Positions 6,851 to 15,407 are shown, numbered from the stretch's first letter. The stretch: 27,653 bases of DNA from an uncultured Lachnospiraceae bacterium (GCA_958422845.1 CATZPU010000001.1:1-27653); one strand, 5' to 3'. Translations and numbers: made by a program. The notes: generated by a model from the letters alone, not told the origin.

Positions 6851-9619
6851 ATGAGACCGGAAAAACTTACGATGTGCGCGTTTGGCCCGTATGCGGGCTG
6901 TGTGACAGTGCCGTTTTCTGAGTTTGGCGATCATGGGCTGTACCTGATCACGGGAGATACGGGCGCAGGAAAGACGACAATATTTGACGGAATAGTATTT
7001 GCACTTTACGGAGAGGCGAGCGGAGATGTGCGAAAAGCAGAGATGCTTCGGTCGGATTTTGCCGCGCCGACAGAGAAGACGTATGTGGAGCTTACGTTTT
7101 GGTGCGGCGGAAAACTATATACAGTTATGCGCAATCCGGCGTATATGCGTCCGAAGGCGCGGGGCGAAGGAATGACGAATGAAGCGGCAGGAGCAACGCT
7201 TTTCTATCCGGACGGGAGAGTTGTTTCCGGAAGCAAACCGACAACGAAAGCGGTGGAGGAGCTGTTGGGACTGGATCGCGATCAGTTTGTCCAGATCGCG
7301 ATGATCGCGCAGGGAGATTTTTTGAAGCTGCTTCTTGCGGGGACAGAGGAGAGGGGAAAAATCTTTCGGAAAATTTTTAATACAGGGCTTTATGTCAATT
7401 TTCAAAAGGAGCTGAAGCAGCGTCTGCTGGAGACGAAAAAATCATATGACGAAGAAAAGCGCAGCGTCAGTCAGTATGCGAAGGGCATACTGTATCCGTC
7501 GGAGGAAGCAGCCGTATATGCAGTCGGACGGCTCAGGGAACTGACAGGGGAGAAAACATCGTACCATATACAGGATCTGCTGGCTGCACTGGATGAACTG
7601 ATCGGGATCGAGAGCAGACTGGAGGCAGAGGACGATACGTGCCGCAGGAGACTGGAAGCCGAGCTTTCACAGGTGCAGGAGAAGCTTGGCAGGCAGCAGG
7701 TCATAGACAGGACAAAGGAAGAAGTGCGGCAAAAGGAAGCAAGGATACAAAGCCTTATGCAGGCAGGCGGCGAATGGCAGCTTCGGTATGACGAGGCAGT
7801 AAGGCGGCAGCCGGAAGCGGAACAGGCAGGCGACCGGCTTGTGATCCTCGAAGCACAGATGAAGCAGTATGAAAAAATAGAGATTCTGGATCAGAATATC
7901 CGAAAATTGAACCAGATGTTTCAGGAGATCGAGAGAGTACTTCGGCAGGCGGAGGAAAGAAGCGGAAAATTAAAGGCGCAGATCGAAGCGGGAAAGAAAA
8001 GACAAAATGAAATAGGACATCCAGAGCATGAACTAAGGCTGCTTGCCGCATCACAGGATGGGCTGCAAAAGAAGAAGGAAGAGCTTAAGCGGTCTGAAAA
8101 TTTGTACAGAGAGCTGAAGCAGCAGGAAAAAGCGCTTCGTCAGGAAGAGGAACGGTATCTGGCGCTTCAAAGGCACAGCATGGAGCTTGGCAGAGCGTAC
8201 ATAGAGATGGAGACCTTGTTTTTGAACAGTCAGGCAGGAATACTGGCGCAGAGATTAAAACAGGGAATGCCGTGTCCGGTGTGCGGCTCGAAGGAACATC
8301 CGATGCCGGCGCAAAGCAGCGGCGAAAGTCCGTCTGAGGAGGCGCTGCGCAGGATGGAGAAGCAAAAGGAGGAGGCGCACGCACAGGCATCTGCGGCAGC
8401 GCAGCGCACCGCTCAAAGAAGAGGGCAATACGAGCAGAACAAAAAGTATTTTGAAACATGGCTTGCGCAGGAACAGACACAGGAGAGCATCGAAGATTAT
8501 TTTGCAAAACGCCGCAATATACTGGTGCAGGAAGAACGGGAGGCTGAGGAAAAGAAAAGATTGCTGAATCAGTTACTTTGGGAAAAGACGGAATGGGAAA
8601 AACGGCTTCCGGCGATGGAAGAAGAACAGGCGGTTCTTGCTGAGAAAAAGGCAGATCTGGAACAGAGGCGGGCGGCAGGGCTGGCACGGCAGGAAGAATT
8701 TGCGAAGCAGAGAACAGAGCTTTTGGAAGAACTTCCGTTTACAGACCGTACGCAGGCAGCACAGCAGATGGAGAAGCTGCGCGCAGTCAAGCAGGAAATT
8801 GAGACAGCGATACAAAAGTCAGGCGAACAGTTGGAGAAAACCAAAACAGAAAAGATTTCCGAGCAGAAAGCGTTGGAAGCGCTGCAAAAGCAGCTTGCGC
8901 AGACGGAGCATTTCGATACGGAAGCGCTCACAGAGGGCGGCAAACGGCTGCAGCGTGAGAAAGAGGAGCTTGAGCTGCGCCGGAAGGAGCGGTACGTGCG
9001 GCTTGAGACAAACAGAACGATCCGGAGAAGCCTGCAAAAAGGCAGCGAGTGTCTTGTACAAAGCGAAAAAACATATGAGCTTCTGGAGACTCTTTCCAAT
9101 ACTGCTAACGGAGAGCTCAAAGGAAAGCAGAAGCTTGCTTTTGAGCAGTACATACAGACTGTGTTTTTCGGAAAAATTATTCGGGAAGCGAACAAGCGTT
9201 TTTCTGTTATGACAGACGGCCGGTATCTTCTGCGGCGCAGGGAGGAAGCAGGGAATCTGCGCAGCCAGACGGGACTGGAGCTGAATGTTTTTGATCATTA
9301 TACGGGGCGGCTGCGAAGTGTGCAGAGTCTTTCCGGCGGAGAAGCATTCAAAGCGTCTCTGTCTCTGGCGCTTGGTTTGGCGGATGTCGTTCAGCAGCAT
9401 GCGGGCGGCATCGCTCTGGACGCAGTATTTATTGACGAGGGATTCGGCTCTCTTGACCGTGAATCGCTCAATCAGGCGATACGCATACTGACTGATCTGG
9501 CAGGAAGCAGCAGGCTTGCCGGAATTATTTCACACGTAGAGGAGCTTAAGGAGCGGATCGACAGAAAGATCGTTGTAAAAAAAGATATGACAGGCAGCAG
9601 TCTGGAGATAGTCAGGTAA
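6851..9619 (+). CDS. sbcC: Exonuclease SbcCD, SMC-like ATPase subunit
   Basis: This is a 922-residue Rad50/SbcC-type ATPase. It has an N-terminal Walker A (GDTGAGKTT near residue 40), two long Glu/Gln/Lys-rich coiled-coil arms, and a central zinc hook CPVC at residues 475-478 by which two molecules join. The C-terminal lobe carries the signature SLSGGEAFKASL and Walker B FIDEGFGSLD. I chose the ATG at 6851 (MRPEKLTMCAFGPYAG, AAAGGGG upstream) because it matches the usual first strand. A TTG at 6827 is also possible and would add eight residues. It acts with SbcD on DNA ends and hairpins. The strong terminator at 9718-9779 closes the operon. Confidence 0.96.
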   Translation: MRPEKLTMCAFGPYAGCVTVPFSEFGDHGLYLITGDTGAGKTTIFDGIVFALYGEASGDVRKAEMLRSDFAAPTEKTYVELTFWCGGKLYTVMRNPAYMRPKARGEGMTNEAAGATLFYPDGRVVSGSKPTTKAVEELLGLDRDQFVQIAMIAQGDFLKLLLAGTEERGKIFRKIFNTGLYVNFQKELKQRLLETKKSYDEEKRSVSQYAKGILYPSEEAAVYAVGRLRELTGEKTSYHIQDLLAALDELIGIESRLEAEDDTCRRRLEAELSQVQEKLGRQQVIDRTKEEVRQKEARIQSLMQAGGEWQLRYDEAVRRQPEAEQAGDRLVILEAQMKQYEKIEILDQNIRKLNQMFQEIERVLRQAEERSGKLKAQIEAGKKRQNEIGHPEHELRLLAASQDGLQKKKEELKRSENLYRELKQQEKALRQEEERYLALQRHSMELGRAYIEMETLFLNSQAGILAQRLKQGMPCPVCGSKEHPMPAQSSGESPSEEALRRMEKQKEEAHAQASAAAQRTAQRRGQYEQNKKYFETWLAQEQTQESIEDYFAKRRNILVQEEREAEEKKRLLNQLLWEKTEWEKRLPAMEEEQAVLAEKKADLEQRRAAGLARQEEFAKQRTELLEELPFTDRTQAAQQMEKLRAVKQEIETAIQKSGEQLEKTKTEKISEQKALEALQKQLAQTEHFDTEALTEGGKRLQREKEELELRRKERYVRLETNRTIRRSLQKGSECLVQSEKTYELLETLSNTANGELKGKQKLAFEQYIQTVFFGKIIREANKRFSVMTDGRYLLRRREEAGNLRSQTGLELNVFDHYTGRLRSVQSLSGGEAFKASLSLALGLADVVQQHAGGIALDAVFIDEGFGSLDRESLNQAIRILTDLAGSSRLAGIISHVEELKERIDRKIVVKKDMTGSSLEIVR

Positions 9620-9717
9620 TATGGTATGTTCATGAGCGCTGCAAAATACTGATTCCGAAAAAATAAAAAATTGATTTTGAACAGATGCTGCGCGTGGCTA
9701 AAAAGATGCGAAGCAGC

Positions 9718-9779
9718 AAAAAAGTGTGCTCTATGAGAATCTTGCGAAAACAGGAGAACATGCAGAGCACACTTTTTTT
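9718..9779 (+). terminator. Strong bidirectional terminator after sbcC
   Basis: AAAAAAGTGTGCTCT (9718-9732) is complementary to AGAGCACACTTTTTT (9764-9778), giving about 15 bp around a 31-nt loop. A tract of T follows on one side and of A precedes on the other, so it could stop transcription from either direction. The rest of the 9620-9841 gap shows no gene. A TATAAT at 9806-9811, without a clear -35, may serve the next gene. Confidence 0.85.
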
Positions 9780-9841
9780 ATGTCATAATTTCCAAATTCC
9801 TCGCATATAATATTCTGAACAGAAAAGGATGTGGGGAAGGT

Positions 9842-11209
9842 ATGCCGGAATACAGACGGTTTATTGCTTATTTTTATGAGTACATAAATGGAAAAAAACA
9901 AAAAAATGTGGGATTTGCAAAAGTGGAACTGAGAAGCGGAATGTGGCGGATATTGTTTCGGCTAATGGCTGATGTGACGCCTCAGCCGCCGGTTCAGGTA
10001 TACGGTTTTGTGCGCGAGAGCGGCTATTTGCTCGGAGTTCCGATGGGAACAATGCGCCCCGGTCGGGAAATGGCAGAAGAATGGGCTTACCGCGCCGGGG
10101 TTCCGCTTGCAAAAAAATATCGGCTTGAGGATTTGTCGGGCATCTGGATCCAGAGTGGTGAGGGCAGATGTTTTCTGACCGTGTGGGACGATGAGCCGAT
10201 TGAAGCGCAGCGCTTAGTGATGGATATTCCAGAAACGGCGCAGCCGCAGGAAGCGAACAGCAAATCAGAGGAGACACTGATAAAGGGTAAAGCGGATAGT
10301 GAATCAGAGGAGATACTGATAGAGGAGAAAGCGAACAGTGAATCGAAGGAGATACTGATAGAGGGGAAAGCGGACAGTGAATCGAAGGAGATACTGATAG
10401 AGGGGAAAGCGGACAGTGAATCAGAGGAGATGCCGATAAGGGAGGCGAACAGTGAATCAGAAGAGATGTCGATAAGGGAGGCGGCAAGTGCATTGGAAGA
10501 GATACAGCCGCAGGAACCGAGGATCAGATCGGAAGAGCCGGAAGGATTTGGCAGTACGAAAGGATCAGAGCCGCAGAATATACCGGATACACAAGGCATA
10601 GCAGAAGATCAGGGCATGCCAGAACTGCAGGGCAAAGCAGAGAAACAGGATATGCCAGAGCTGCAAGATGAAGCAGAAAAACAGGATATGCCAGATTTGC
10701 AGGGCGAAGCAGAGAAACAGGATATGCCAGAGCTGCAAGACGAAGCAGAGAAACAGGGTATGCCAGATACACAAGACATGCCAAATTCATATAACGAAGC
10801 GGAAGCGTCGGAAAAAATATCGCAGCAGGCAGCTGCAATGAAATATGAAAAATGCTGTGATGAGGATGTGGTTTGGGAGCTGCTTCAAAAACGGCAGCCG
10901 TTTTTGGCAGCGCAAAATTCAGATTTTGCGCGCTGTGTGAGAATTATGCCGTGCGATGTTGTGCGCTTACAGCAGGAAGGGTATCAGGCAGGGCGCAGCA
11001 GCTTTTTGCAGCATGCGTTTTATCAGTACCGCCATCTTCTGCTTGCGGTAACGCCGGAGGGGGAGTATGTGCTGGGTGTTCCGGGGCTTCAGAATCCGCA
11101 GGAGCAGTACATGGCGGAAATGTTCGGCTATCGGGATTTCCGACTGCCGCGTGTCTGCGGCTGCGGCAGGATTTTCGGCTACTGGTGCCGGAGCCTTTGC
11201 AGGGAGTAG
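9842..11209 (+). CDS. Uncharacterised Lachnospiraceae-type protein with two tandem-repeat arrays (DUF6128-like ends)
   Basis: This 455-residue soluble protein has no signal or membrane segment. Residues 1-130 (beginning MPEYRRFIAYFYEYINGKKQ) and the last 100 or so (CVRIMPCDVVRLQQEGYQ, FYQYRHLLLAVTPEGEYVLG, ending FGYWCR) look like two globular ends. From memory they resemble a family of unknown function in Lachnospiraceae (DUF6128), an assignment that needs a profile search. Between them lie two acidic low-complexity arrays: about five 13-residue units (KADSESKEILIEG type) and about five 12-residue units (AEKQDMPELQDE type). The start has GGGGAAGG directly upstream. It stands alone, convergent with the next gene and only 13 bp from it. 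Function unknown. Confidence 0.8.
   Translation: MPEYRRFIAYFYEYINGKKQKNVGFAKVELRSGMWRILFRLMADVTPQPPVQVYGFVRESGYLLGVPMGTMRPGREMAEEWAYRAGVPLAKKYRLEDLSGIWIQSGEGRCFLTVWDDEPIEAQRLVMDIPETAQPQEANSKSEETLIKGKADSESEEILIEEKANSESKEILIEGKADSESKEILIEGKADSESEEMPIREANSESEEMSIREAASALEEIQPQEPRIRSEEPEGFGSTKGSEPQNIPDTQGIAEDQGMPELQGKAEKQDMPELQDEAEKQDMPDLQGEAEKQDMPELQDEAEKQGMPDTQDMPNSYNEAEASEKISQQAAAMKYEKCCDEDVVWELLQKRQPFLAAQNSDFARCVRIMPCDVVRLQQEGYQAGRSSFLQHAFYQYRHLLLAVTPEGEYVLGVPGLQNPQEQYMAEMFGYRDFRLPRVCGCGRIFGYWCRSLCRE
10251..10485 (+). repeat. Tandem repeat array A, 39-bp units
   Basis: Imperfect units encode KADSESEEILIEE, KANSESKEILIEG, KADSESKEILIEG and KADSESEEMPIRE, with a degenerate copy at each end. The central two units are nearly identical at DNA level, which suggests recent duplication. 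The last copies have lost one codon (ANSESEEMSIRE). Confidence 0.85.
10598..10790 (+). repeat. Tandem repeat array B, 36-bp units
   Basis: About five units encode AEDQGMPELQGK, AEKQDMPELQDE, AEKQDMPDLQGE, AEKQDMPELQDE and AEKQGMPDTQDM. The period is 12 residues and the sequence is unrelated to array A, 110 bp upstream in the same gene. Units two and four encode identical peptides, pointing to higher-order (two-unit) duplication. Confidence 0.85.
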
Positions 11210-11222
11210 GGAGCTGTTCCTT

Positions 11223-11933
11223 TCAAACTCCGCGCAGCGCAGCGTTTGGGATTTCTGTCTGTACTATTTCAAGAAAATGCTGTAGTTCCTGAGCAGAAAA
11301 CGGGGCAAACGGGTGATCTGCCTGAAGCACTTCGGGACAATCGCGGAAATTTTGAAGGTAGTAATTCTGACAGCCGCAGATCATGTCCCGAATTTCGAGA
11401 AAGTCAGAATCGTCGTGAAGTCCTTTTACGGCTGTGGTTCGGAATTCATACGGAATCGCACAGTTTTTTAACAGTTCGACAGAGCGTTTTATTTTTTCAA
11501 GGAGGTCTGCGGCTCTATGCTCGGACAGTCCGCAGACCTTTGCATAGTGTGCAGGTCCGGCTTTTATGTCCATAGCCACATAATCCAGTCTGTTGTCACG
11601 AAGCAGTGATTCCAGCATATCGGGATCAGTGCCGTTTGTGTCGAGCTTTACGAGGTATCCGGCATCACGGATATCAGACAGAAGTTCGGGCAGTTCCGGG
11701 TGAAGTGTCGGTTCGCCGCCTGTGACACAGACGCCTTCGAGGATTCCGGCACGCTTTTTCAGAAAGCGCAGAAACTCTTCGCGGCTGATTTCCGGCAGCC
11801 CTTCGGGAGCCAGAACAAGAGAGCTGTTCTGACAAAACGGACAGCGTAGATTGCAGCCTCCGAGAAATACGATTGCGGCTACGTATCCGGGGTAATCGAG
11901 AAGCGTTAATTTCTGAAGTCCAAGGATTTTCAT
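11223..11933 (-). CDS. nrdG: Anaerobic ribonucleotide reductase activating protein (radical SAM, NrdG2 type)
   Basis: This 236-residue radical-SAM enzyme has the [4Fe-4S] motif C27-x3-C31-x2-C34 (GGCNLRCPFC), the GGEP motif (VTGGEPTLHPE) and the downstream LDTNGT and AMDIKAGPAHY. This layout fits the activases that make the glycyl radical of class III ribonucleotide reductase (TIGR02495-like), which act only without oxygen. The ATG at 11933 has AAGGA in front of it. No nrdD is within the window, so the partner is encoded elsewhere. It is the only gene of its transcript, with a good promoter at 12005-12033 and a repeat-protein gene facing it. A related activase for another glycyl-radical enzyme is the main alternative. 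Confidence 0.88.
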   Translation of the reverse strand: MKILGLQKLTLLDYPGYVAAIVFLGGCNLRCPFCQNSSLVLAPEGLPEISREEFLRFLKKRAGILEGVCVTGGEPTLHPELPELLSDIRDAGYLVKLDTNGTDPDMLESLLRDNRLDYVAMDIKAGPAHYAKVCGLSEHRAADLLEKIKRSVELLKNCAIPYEFRTTAVKGLHDDSDFLEIRDMICGCQNYYLQNFRDCPEVLQADHPFAPFSAQELQHFLEIVQTEIPNAALRGV

Positions 11934-12004
11934 GGTAATTTCCTTCTTTCTGTTTATAAGAAAAAACTGATCTGTTTAGGCGAAAAATAATTGTCCTGAA
12001 AATG

Positions 12005-12033
12005 ATTATACCTCTGTGTATCAAGCAAGGCAA
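12005..12033 (-). promoter_or_regulatory. nrdG: Promoter of the radical-SAM activase gene
   Basis: On the minus strand TTGCCT (12028-12033) and a perfect TATAAT (12005-12010) are separated by exactly 17 nt. Transcription would begin near 11998 and leave a leader of about 65 nt. No NrdR-box pair was recognised. Confidence 0.65.
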
Positions 12034-12062
12034 GTTGCTGTTTGATAGGGAGAAACGCGCTG

Positions 12063-13253
12063 CTACTGTGAACGGAGCGAATAGTAACCGGACAGCTTTT
12101 CTAATGTCTCCGGCGTATCTGCATCGATCAGCTCCGATGCATCTGCACAGGGGACAAGGCGCACCATTTCAGGATGACGGCGTATGACAACATTTCCGCC
12201 GCAGTCTTCGGGAAGATTCAGAAGCTCCGGAAAAAGGGAAGCCGGAAACAGCACGGGGCTTCCCAATCTGCCTTCATACGACAGTCGGTAAATAAAGCGT
12301 TGATCTTTGATAAAAGCAAGGATCAGCGCTTTTATACTGTGTGCGGTCAGAAGCGGCTGATCGCCCTGAAGAAAGATGCAGGCATCGGCAAAAATCAAAT
12401 GATTCAGTCCGATACGTATGGTGTCGTTTAAATGCGGAAGATCATGGAAGATGCAGGGAACCCCCTGTGCCAGACACAGCTTTTGTACGTGCACCGAACG
12501 GGTGACTGCGACGGCAGATACGAGAAAAGCGTCGTCTTTCAGTGCGGCAATGGTATCGAGCGCACACCGGATCAGAGGTTTTCCATGAAAATCGGCGAGA
12601 AGCTTGTTAGAGCCGAACCGTTTGCTTTTACCGGAAGCCTTTAAGACGATTCCGATCTTAGGGGGCGTTCCTGAGGCGGAGCCCGTGCAAAATACAAGGA
12701 CGTCGGGACGGTTTTTCAGTTTTTCTAAAAAAGGAAGCTTTTGATCGCGCAGGACGGCGAGCACGCGTTTTTTTTCAAACAGCGTCCAGAGCGCGTCAGT
12801 AAATTGCGGGCAGCTTTCTTCCAGAAAACCGATCTCATCGATACAGACAAAATCTCCCGAAGCGTGCAGCGCATGGGAAACGGCATCTATTCCGACGGTC
12901 AGAAAGCCGTCTGTGACAGGCTGCATAGAGCCGTTTTGCGGTATGCCGATCACTGTCTCATTTCCTGTGGTATGGTCCGTGAGGCGGATGCAGGAGGGCA
13001 TCGTCTTGTAAGAAGCGTTTCCTGACGTATTACTGCGGACGGCGTATGTCGTAAAACCTGGCAGATCGTTCGGGCAGATGGCGGCGCTTTTGCAGAATTC
13101 TTTGCCGTACAGGGCGAGGAGATTCTTAAGCAGCGTAGTCTTGCCGCTGCCGCGTTCACCGGTCAGGATCAGGTGGCGTTTGCCGCTGCTGCGGAAAATA
13201 TTCATCAAAGATTCTGCTGCCGGCTGTGCAGCATGCAAAACGGTACTGTTCAT
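12063..13253 (-). CDS. Fusion of THEP1-type NTPase and MocA-like molybdenum cofactor nucleotidyltransferase
   Basis: This 396-residue protein has two domains. Residues 1 to about 195 look like a THEP1-family nucleoside triphosphatase: P-loop GERGSGKTT, a following GFTTYAVR, Walker B FVCIDEIGFLE and VLAVLRDQKLPFLEKLK. From about residue 200 a MobA/MocA-type nucleotidyltransferase begins (IGIVLKASGKSKRFGSNKLL) with FLQGDQPLL as metal-binding loop and GSPVLFPASLF later. MocA enzymes attach CMP to molybdopterin for hydroxylases. In this locus the protein probably matures the cofactor of the divergent hydroxylase. The ATG at 13253 has AGGAG upstream; an internal ATG at 13205 is possible. It overlaps the preceding regulator gene by 50-98 bp, which is unusually long. 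The NTPase domain's role is inferred only. Confidence 0.82.
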   Translation of the reverse strand: MNSTVLHAAQPAAESLMNIFRSSGKRHLILTGERGSGKTTLLKNLLALYGKEFCKSAAICPNDLPGFTTYAVRSNTSGNASYKTMPSCIRLTDHTTGNETVIGIPQNGSMQPVTDGFLTVGIDAVSHALHASGDFVCIDEIGFLEESCPQFTDALWTLFEKKRVLAVLRDQKLPFLEKLKNRPDVLVFCTGSASGTPPKIGIVLKASGKSKRFGSNKLLADFHGKPLIRCALDTIAALKDDAFLVSAVAVTRSVHVQKLCLAQGVPCIFHDLPHLNDTIRIGLNHLIFADACIFLQGDQPLLTAHSIKALILAFIKDQRFIYRLSYEGRLGSPVLFPASLFPELLNLPEDCGGNVVIRRHPEMVRLVPCADASELIDADTPETLEKLSGYYSLRSQ

Positions 13254-13521
13254 ATCGGTGTATTAACTCCTTTGCTTCAGCGGTCAGACGGCTTCCGCCG
13301 CCTCCTTTTCCGCCTGTTTTTCGTTCGATCAGGGTGCAGCCGAGCGCGTTCTCGGCTCTTCGGACGATCTTCAGCGCTTTCGTATACGCCATTTCCATGT
13401 GGATCGCAGCCTGACGAAGGGAACCGCTTGCGTCTACTTCTGTCAGCAGGCGGTAAGGTCCCTCGCCGAAGAAACGCTGTCCGTCGTCATCACAGAGAAA
13501 TACATGGATCATTGGTTTCAT
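13156..13521 (-). CDS. ModE-like winged-helix DNA-binding protein (no molybdate-binding domain)
   Basis: This 121-residue protein corresponds to the N-terminal DNA-binding half of ModE. It has a LysR-like helix-turn-helix (SGSLRQAAIHMEMAYTKALK), the linker LGCTLIERKTGGKGGGGSRL and the terminal TAEAKELIHRYEQY. The C-terminal molybdate-binding (MOP/TOBE) domains of E. coli ModE are absent, as in many short clostridial homologues, so how it would sense metal is not visible. It lies between transporter and cofactor-maturation genes and is the obvious reader of the ModE-like box at 16474-16497. The ATG at 13521 has GGAG upstream. Its 3' end overlaps the NTPase gene. No molybdenum-cofactor RNA motif was seen in its 87-nt leader. 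Confidence 0.85.
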   Translation of the reverse strand: MKPMIHVFLCDDDGQRFFGEGPYRLLTEVDASGSLRQAAIHMEMAYTKALKIVRRAENALGCTLIERKTGGKGGGGSRLTAEAKELIHRYEQYRFACCTAGSRIFDEYFPQQRQTPPDPDR

Positions 13522-13608
13522 AAATTACTCCGATCACATTTTTGAGCCATATCACCCAAAAGGTATAAAGCTGATTTACGGGTTGCATTTGTCGTCATAA
13601 GGCTATGT

Positions 13609-14394
13609 TTAGCCGTCAGAGGCGGGCAGCAGAAAACAATGCCCGTGATGGCGGAACACCTTCACCGAACCATATACGCAGGAGAGCGTTTCAGAGAGCA
13701 CGGCTTCCGAATCTGTCTGCGGGTGAAGAATACCGCAAAGCTTTCCGTCTTTCATAACAAGAAGCTGATCGCAGTAGTCAAGCGCTATGCTAAGGTCGTG
13801 CAGTATCAGCAGTCCTGTCTTTTTTTTATCATACACGATCTGACGGATGGTATGCAGCATTTTGTGGCGGTTCGGATAATCAAGCGCGCTGTCCGGCTCG
13901 TCAAAGAGCAAAAGCTGCGTTTTTTGTACGAGGGCACGCGCCAGAATACAGAGCTGTTTTTGTCCTTCGCTGAGCGTCTGAAAATTTTTTGACGCATAGT
14001 CCTGCATTCCGACCGCCGCAAGCGCGGTGCGGGCGTCGGCGGTATGCTTTTTCCCCGGCGAAGCGAGCAGCGGCAAAAAAGGCTGAAATCCCATCAGAAC
14101 GACGTCCAGAACGGTGAGAGGTATGTGGATGCCGCTTCTTTGCGGGATATAGCTGATATGGCGCGCAATTTCGCGGGCAGAGCAGCGGTCGGTGTCAATG
14201 GAGCCGTCAGAAGTCAGGACTGCTTTTTCGCTGTGAGGGATCAGGCGGCAAAGTCCTTTTAGCAGTGTCGTCTTGCCGCAGCCGTTCGGACCGATAAGCG
14301 CAGTCAGTGTACCGGACGGTATAGAAAAGGAAATATTCCTGACGATCATATCGCGGCCGTATCCGGCAGAAAAATCAGTCACATCTAATCCCAT
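13609..14394 (-). CDS. FecE/BtuD-type ABC ATPase, probable molybdate/tungstate importer
   Basis: This 261-residue ATPase of a FecBCD-type importer contains Walker A (GPNGCGKTT), the Q-loop region ISYIPQRSG, a slightly variant signature LSEGQKQ, Walker B LLLFDEPDSALDYP and the switch histidine LILHDLS. I start it at 14394 because GGAAGGGGG lies just upstream and MGLDVTDFSAGYG fits the family; a further ATG at 14421 lacks such a site. It overlaps the permease stop by 10 nt. FecBCD-type systems mostly carry iron or cobalamin chelates, but the Haemophilus MolABC members carry molybdate. The neighbouring ModE-like, MocA-like and hydroxylase genes point to an oxyanion here. Confidence 0.9.
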   Translation of the reverse strand: MGLDVTDFSAGYGRDMIVRNISFSIPSGTLTALIGPNGCGKTTLLKGLCRLIPHSEKAVLTSDGSIDTDRCSAREIARHISYIPQRSGIHIPLTVLDVVLMGFQPFLPLLASPGKKHTADARTALAAVGMQDYASKNFQTLSEGQKQLCILARALVQKTQLLLFDEPDSALDYPNRHKMLHTIRQIVYDKKKTGLLILHDLSIALDYCDQLLVMKDGKLCGILHPQTDSEAVLSETLSCVYGSVKVFRHHGHCFLLPASDG

Positions 14395-15389
14395 GTCCGT
14401 TCCCCCTTCCATATCAGCCACAATAAAAACGGCGCGCCGAGAATGGACGTTAAAATGCTCACAGGCATTTCGCCGGATGCGGCGCTGCGGGCTGCAATGT
14501 CGGCTGCAAGCAGCAAAGCGCCTCCTAATATTCCGGAGAGCAGAAACGTTGAAAGCCGATAATCTTTTGTGAGCCGACGGGCGGCATGCGGCGCGAGCAG
14601 CCCCGCGAAGCTGATCAGCCCCGTGACGCTTACGATAGACGCTACGATGAGCGTCGCGGCAGTCAGAATGAGAAGCCGTAGCATCGTTACCGGAGTTCCA
14701 AGCATCCGCGCTTCATCTTCGTCCAACGTAAGAAAAAGTATCTGACGGTAAAAAACGGCGAGCGCAGTCACACCCAGAAGAACGATCATGCAGGGAAGCG
14801 GCAGGCGGGAGGCAGTGACGCTCCCAAGACTTCCCATGGTCCAGTATTCGATAGAAGCAAGCTCCCGTTCCGGATCGGCTGTGAACTTGAGCGCCATCAG
14901 CACTGCCTGCGCCAGAGCATTGACTGCGATTCCGGAGAGTACGAGCGAGGAAAGATCTTTCTGACCGGACAGGCGGGAAAGTGTGAGCGACAAAAATACG
15001 GCGGCAAGTCCTCCGGCAAACGCAGACGCGGTGATACCGGACGACGAGGCGTGAAAAAATAAAATAGCTGCCGCAGCTCCCGTACTCGCACCGGACGAGA
15101 CGCCGATAATATCAGGAGAGGCCAGAGGATTTTTGAAGATCATCTGGTAGATCATTCCTGCGGCGCCCAGTCCGAATCCTGCGGTAAGCGCCATTACGGT
15201 GCGGGGAAGGCGCAGCGTCCGAAAAACATTGACGGCGGAGGCATCACCGTCAAGCAGCGCCTGAAGCGTCAGCGGATAACGCCCGACGCACAGGGAAATC
15301 CAAAAGACAGCTCCTGTAAAAACAAGAGCTGTCAGGATCAATAACGTTTTTTTGGAAGTGTTCTTTTGTAGTACAGAATGGTTGTGCAA
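14385..15389 (-). CDS. FecCD family ABC permease, probable molybdate/tungstate importer
   Basis: This 334-residue integral membrane protein would work as a homodimer of about ten helices each. Family landmarks are FRTLRLPRTVMALTAGFGLG, NPLASPDIIGVSSGAS, LSGIAVNAL, and near the end SFAGLLAPHAARRL, the coupling region facing the ATPase. It appears to start with TTG at 15389, directly after AGAGGGA; no ATG with a comparable site is present. The substrate-binding-protein gene ends 18 nt upstream and the ATPase gene overlaps its end, making a compact importer operon. The substrate is inferred from the surrounding molybdenum genes. Confidence 0.92.
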   Translation of the reverse strand: MHNHSVLQKNTSKKTLLILTALVFTGAVFWISLCVGRYPLTLQALLDGDASAVNVFRTLRLPRTVMALTAGFGLGAAGMIYQMIFKNPLASPDIIGVSSGASTGAAAAILFFHASSSGITASAFAGGLAAVFLSLTLSRLSGQKDLSSLVLSGIAVNALAQAVLMALKFTADPERELASIEYWTMGSLGSVTASRLPLPCMIVLLGVTALAVFYRQILFLTLDEDEARMLGTPVTMLRLLILTAATLIVASIVSVTGLISFAGLLAPHAARRLTKDYRLSTFLLSGILGGALLLAADIAARSAASGEMPVSILTSILGAPFLLWLIWKGERTWD

Positions 15390-15407
15390 AATAATCCCTC
15401 TAACATA

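Noticed and set aside
8085..9195. Long antisense frames within sbcC rich in Ser, Cys and Pro
   Set aside because: They mirror the Glu/Lys/Gln-rich coiled-coil codons on the other strand and match no protein pattern.
9861..10838. Antisense frames with repetitive Leu/Ser peptides opposite the repeat arrays
   Set aside because: Their periodicity is a by-product of the 36- and 39-bp repeats; there is no start signal.
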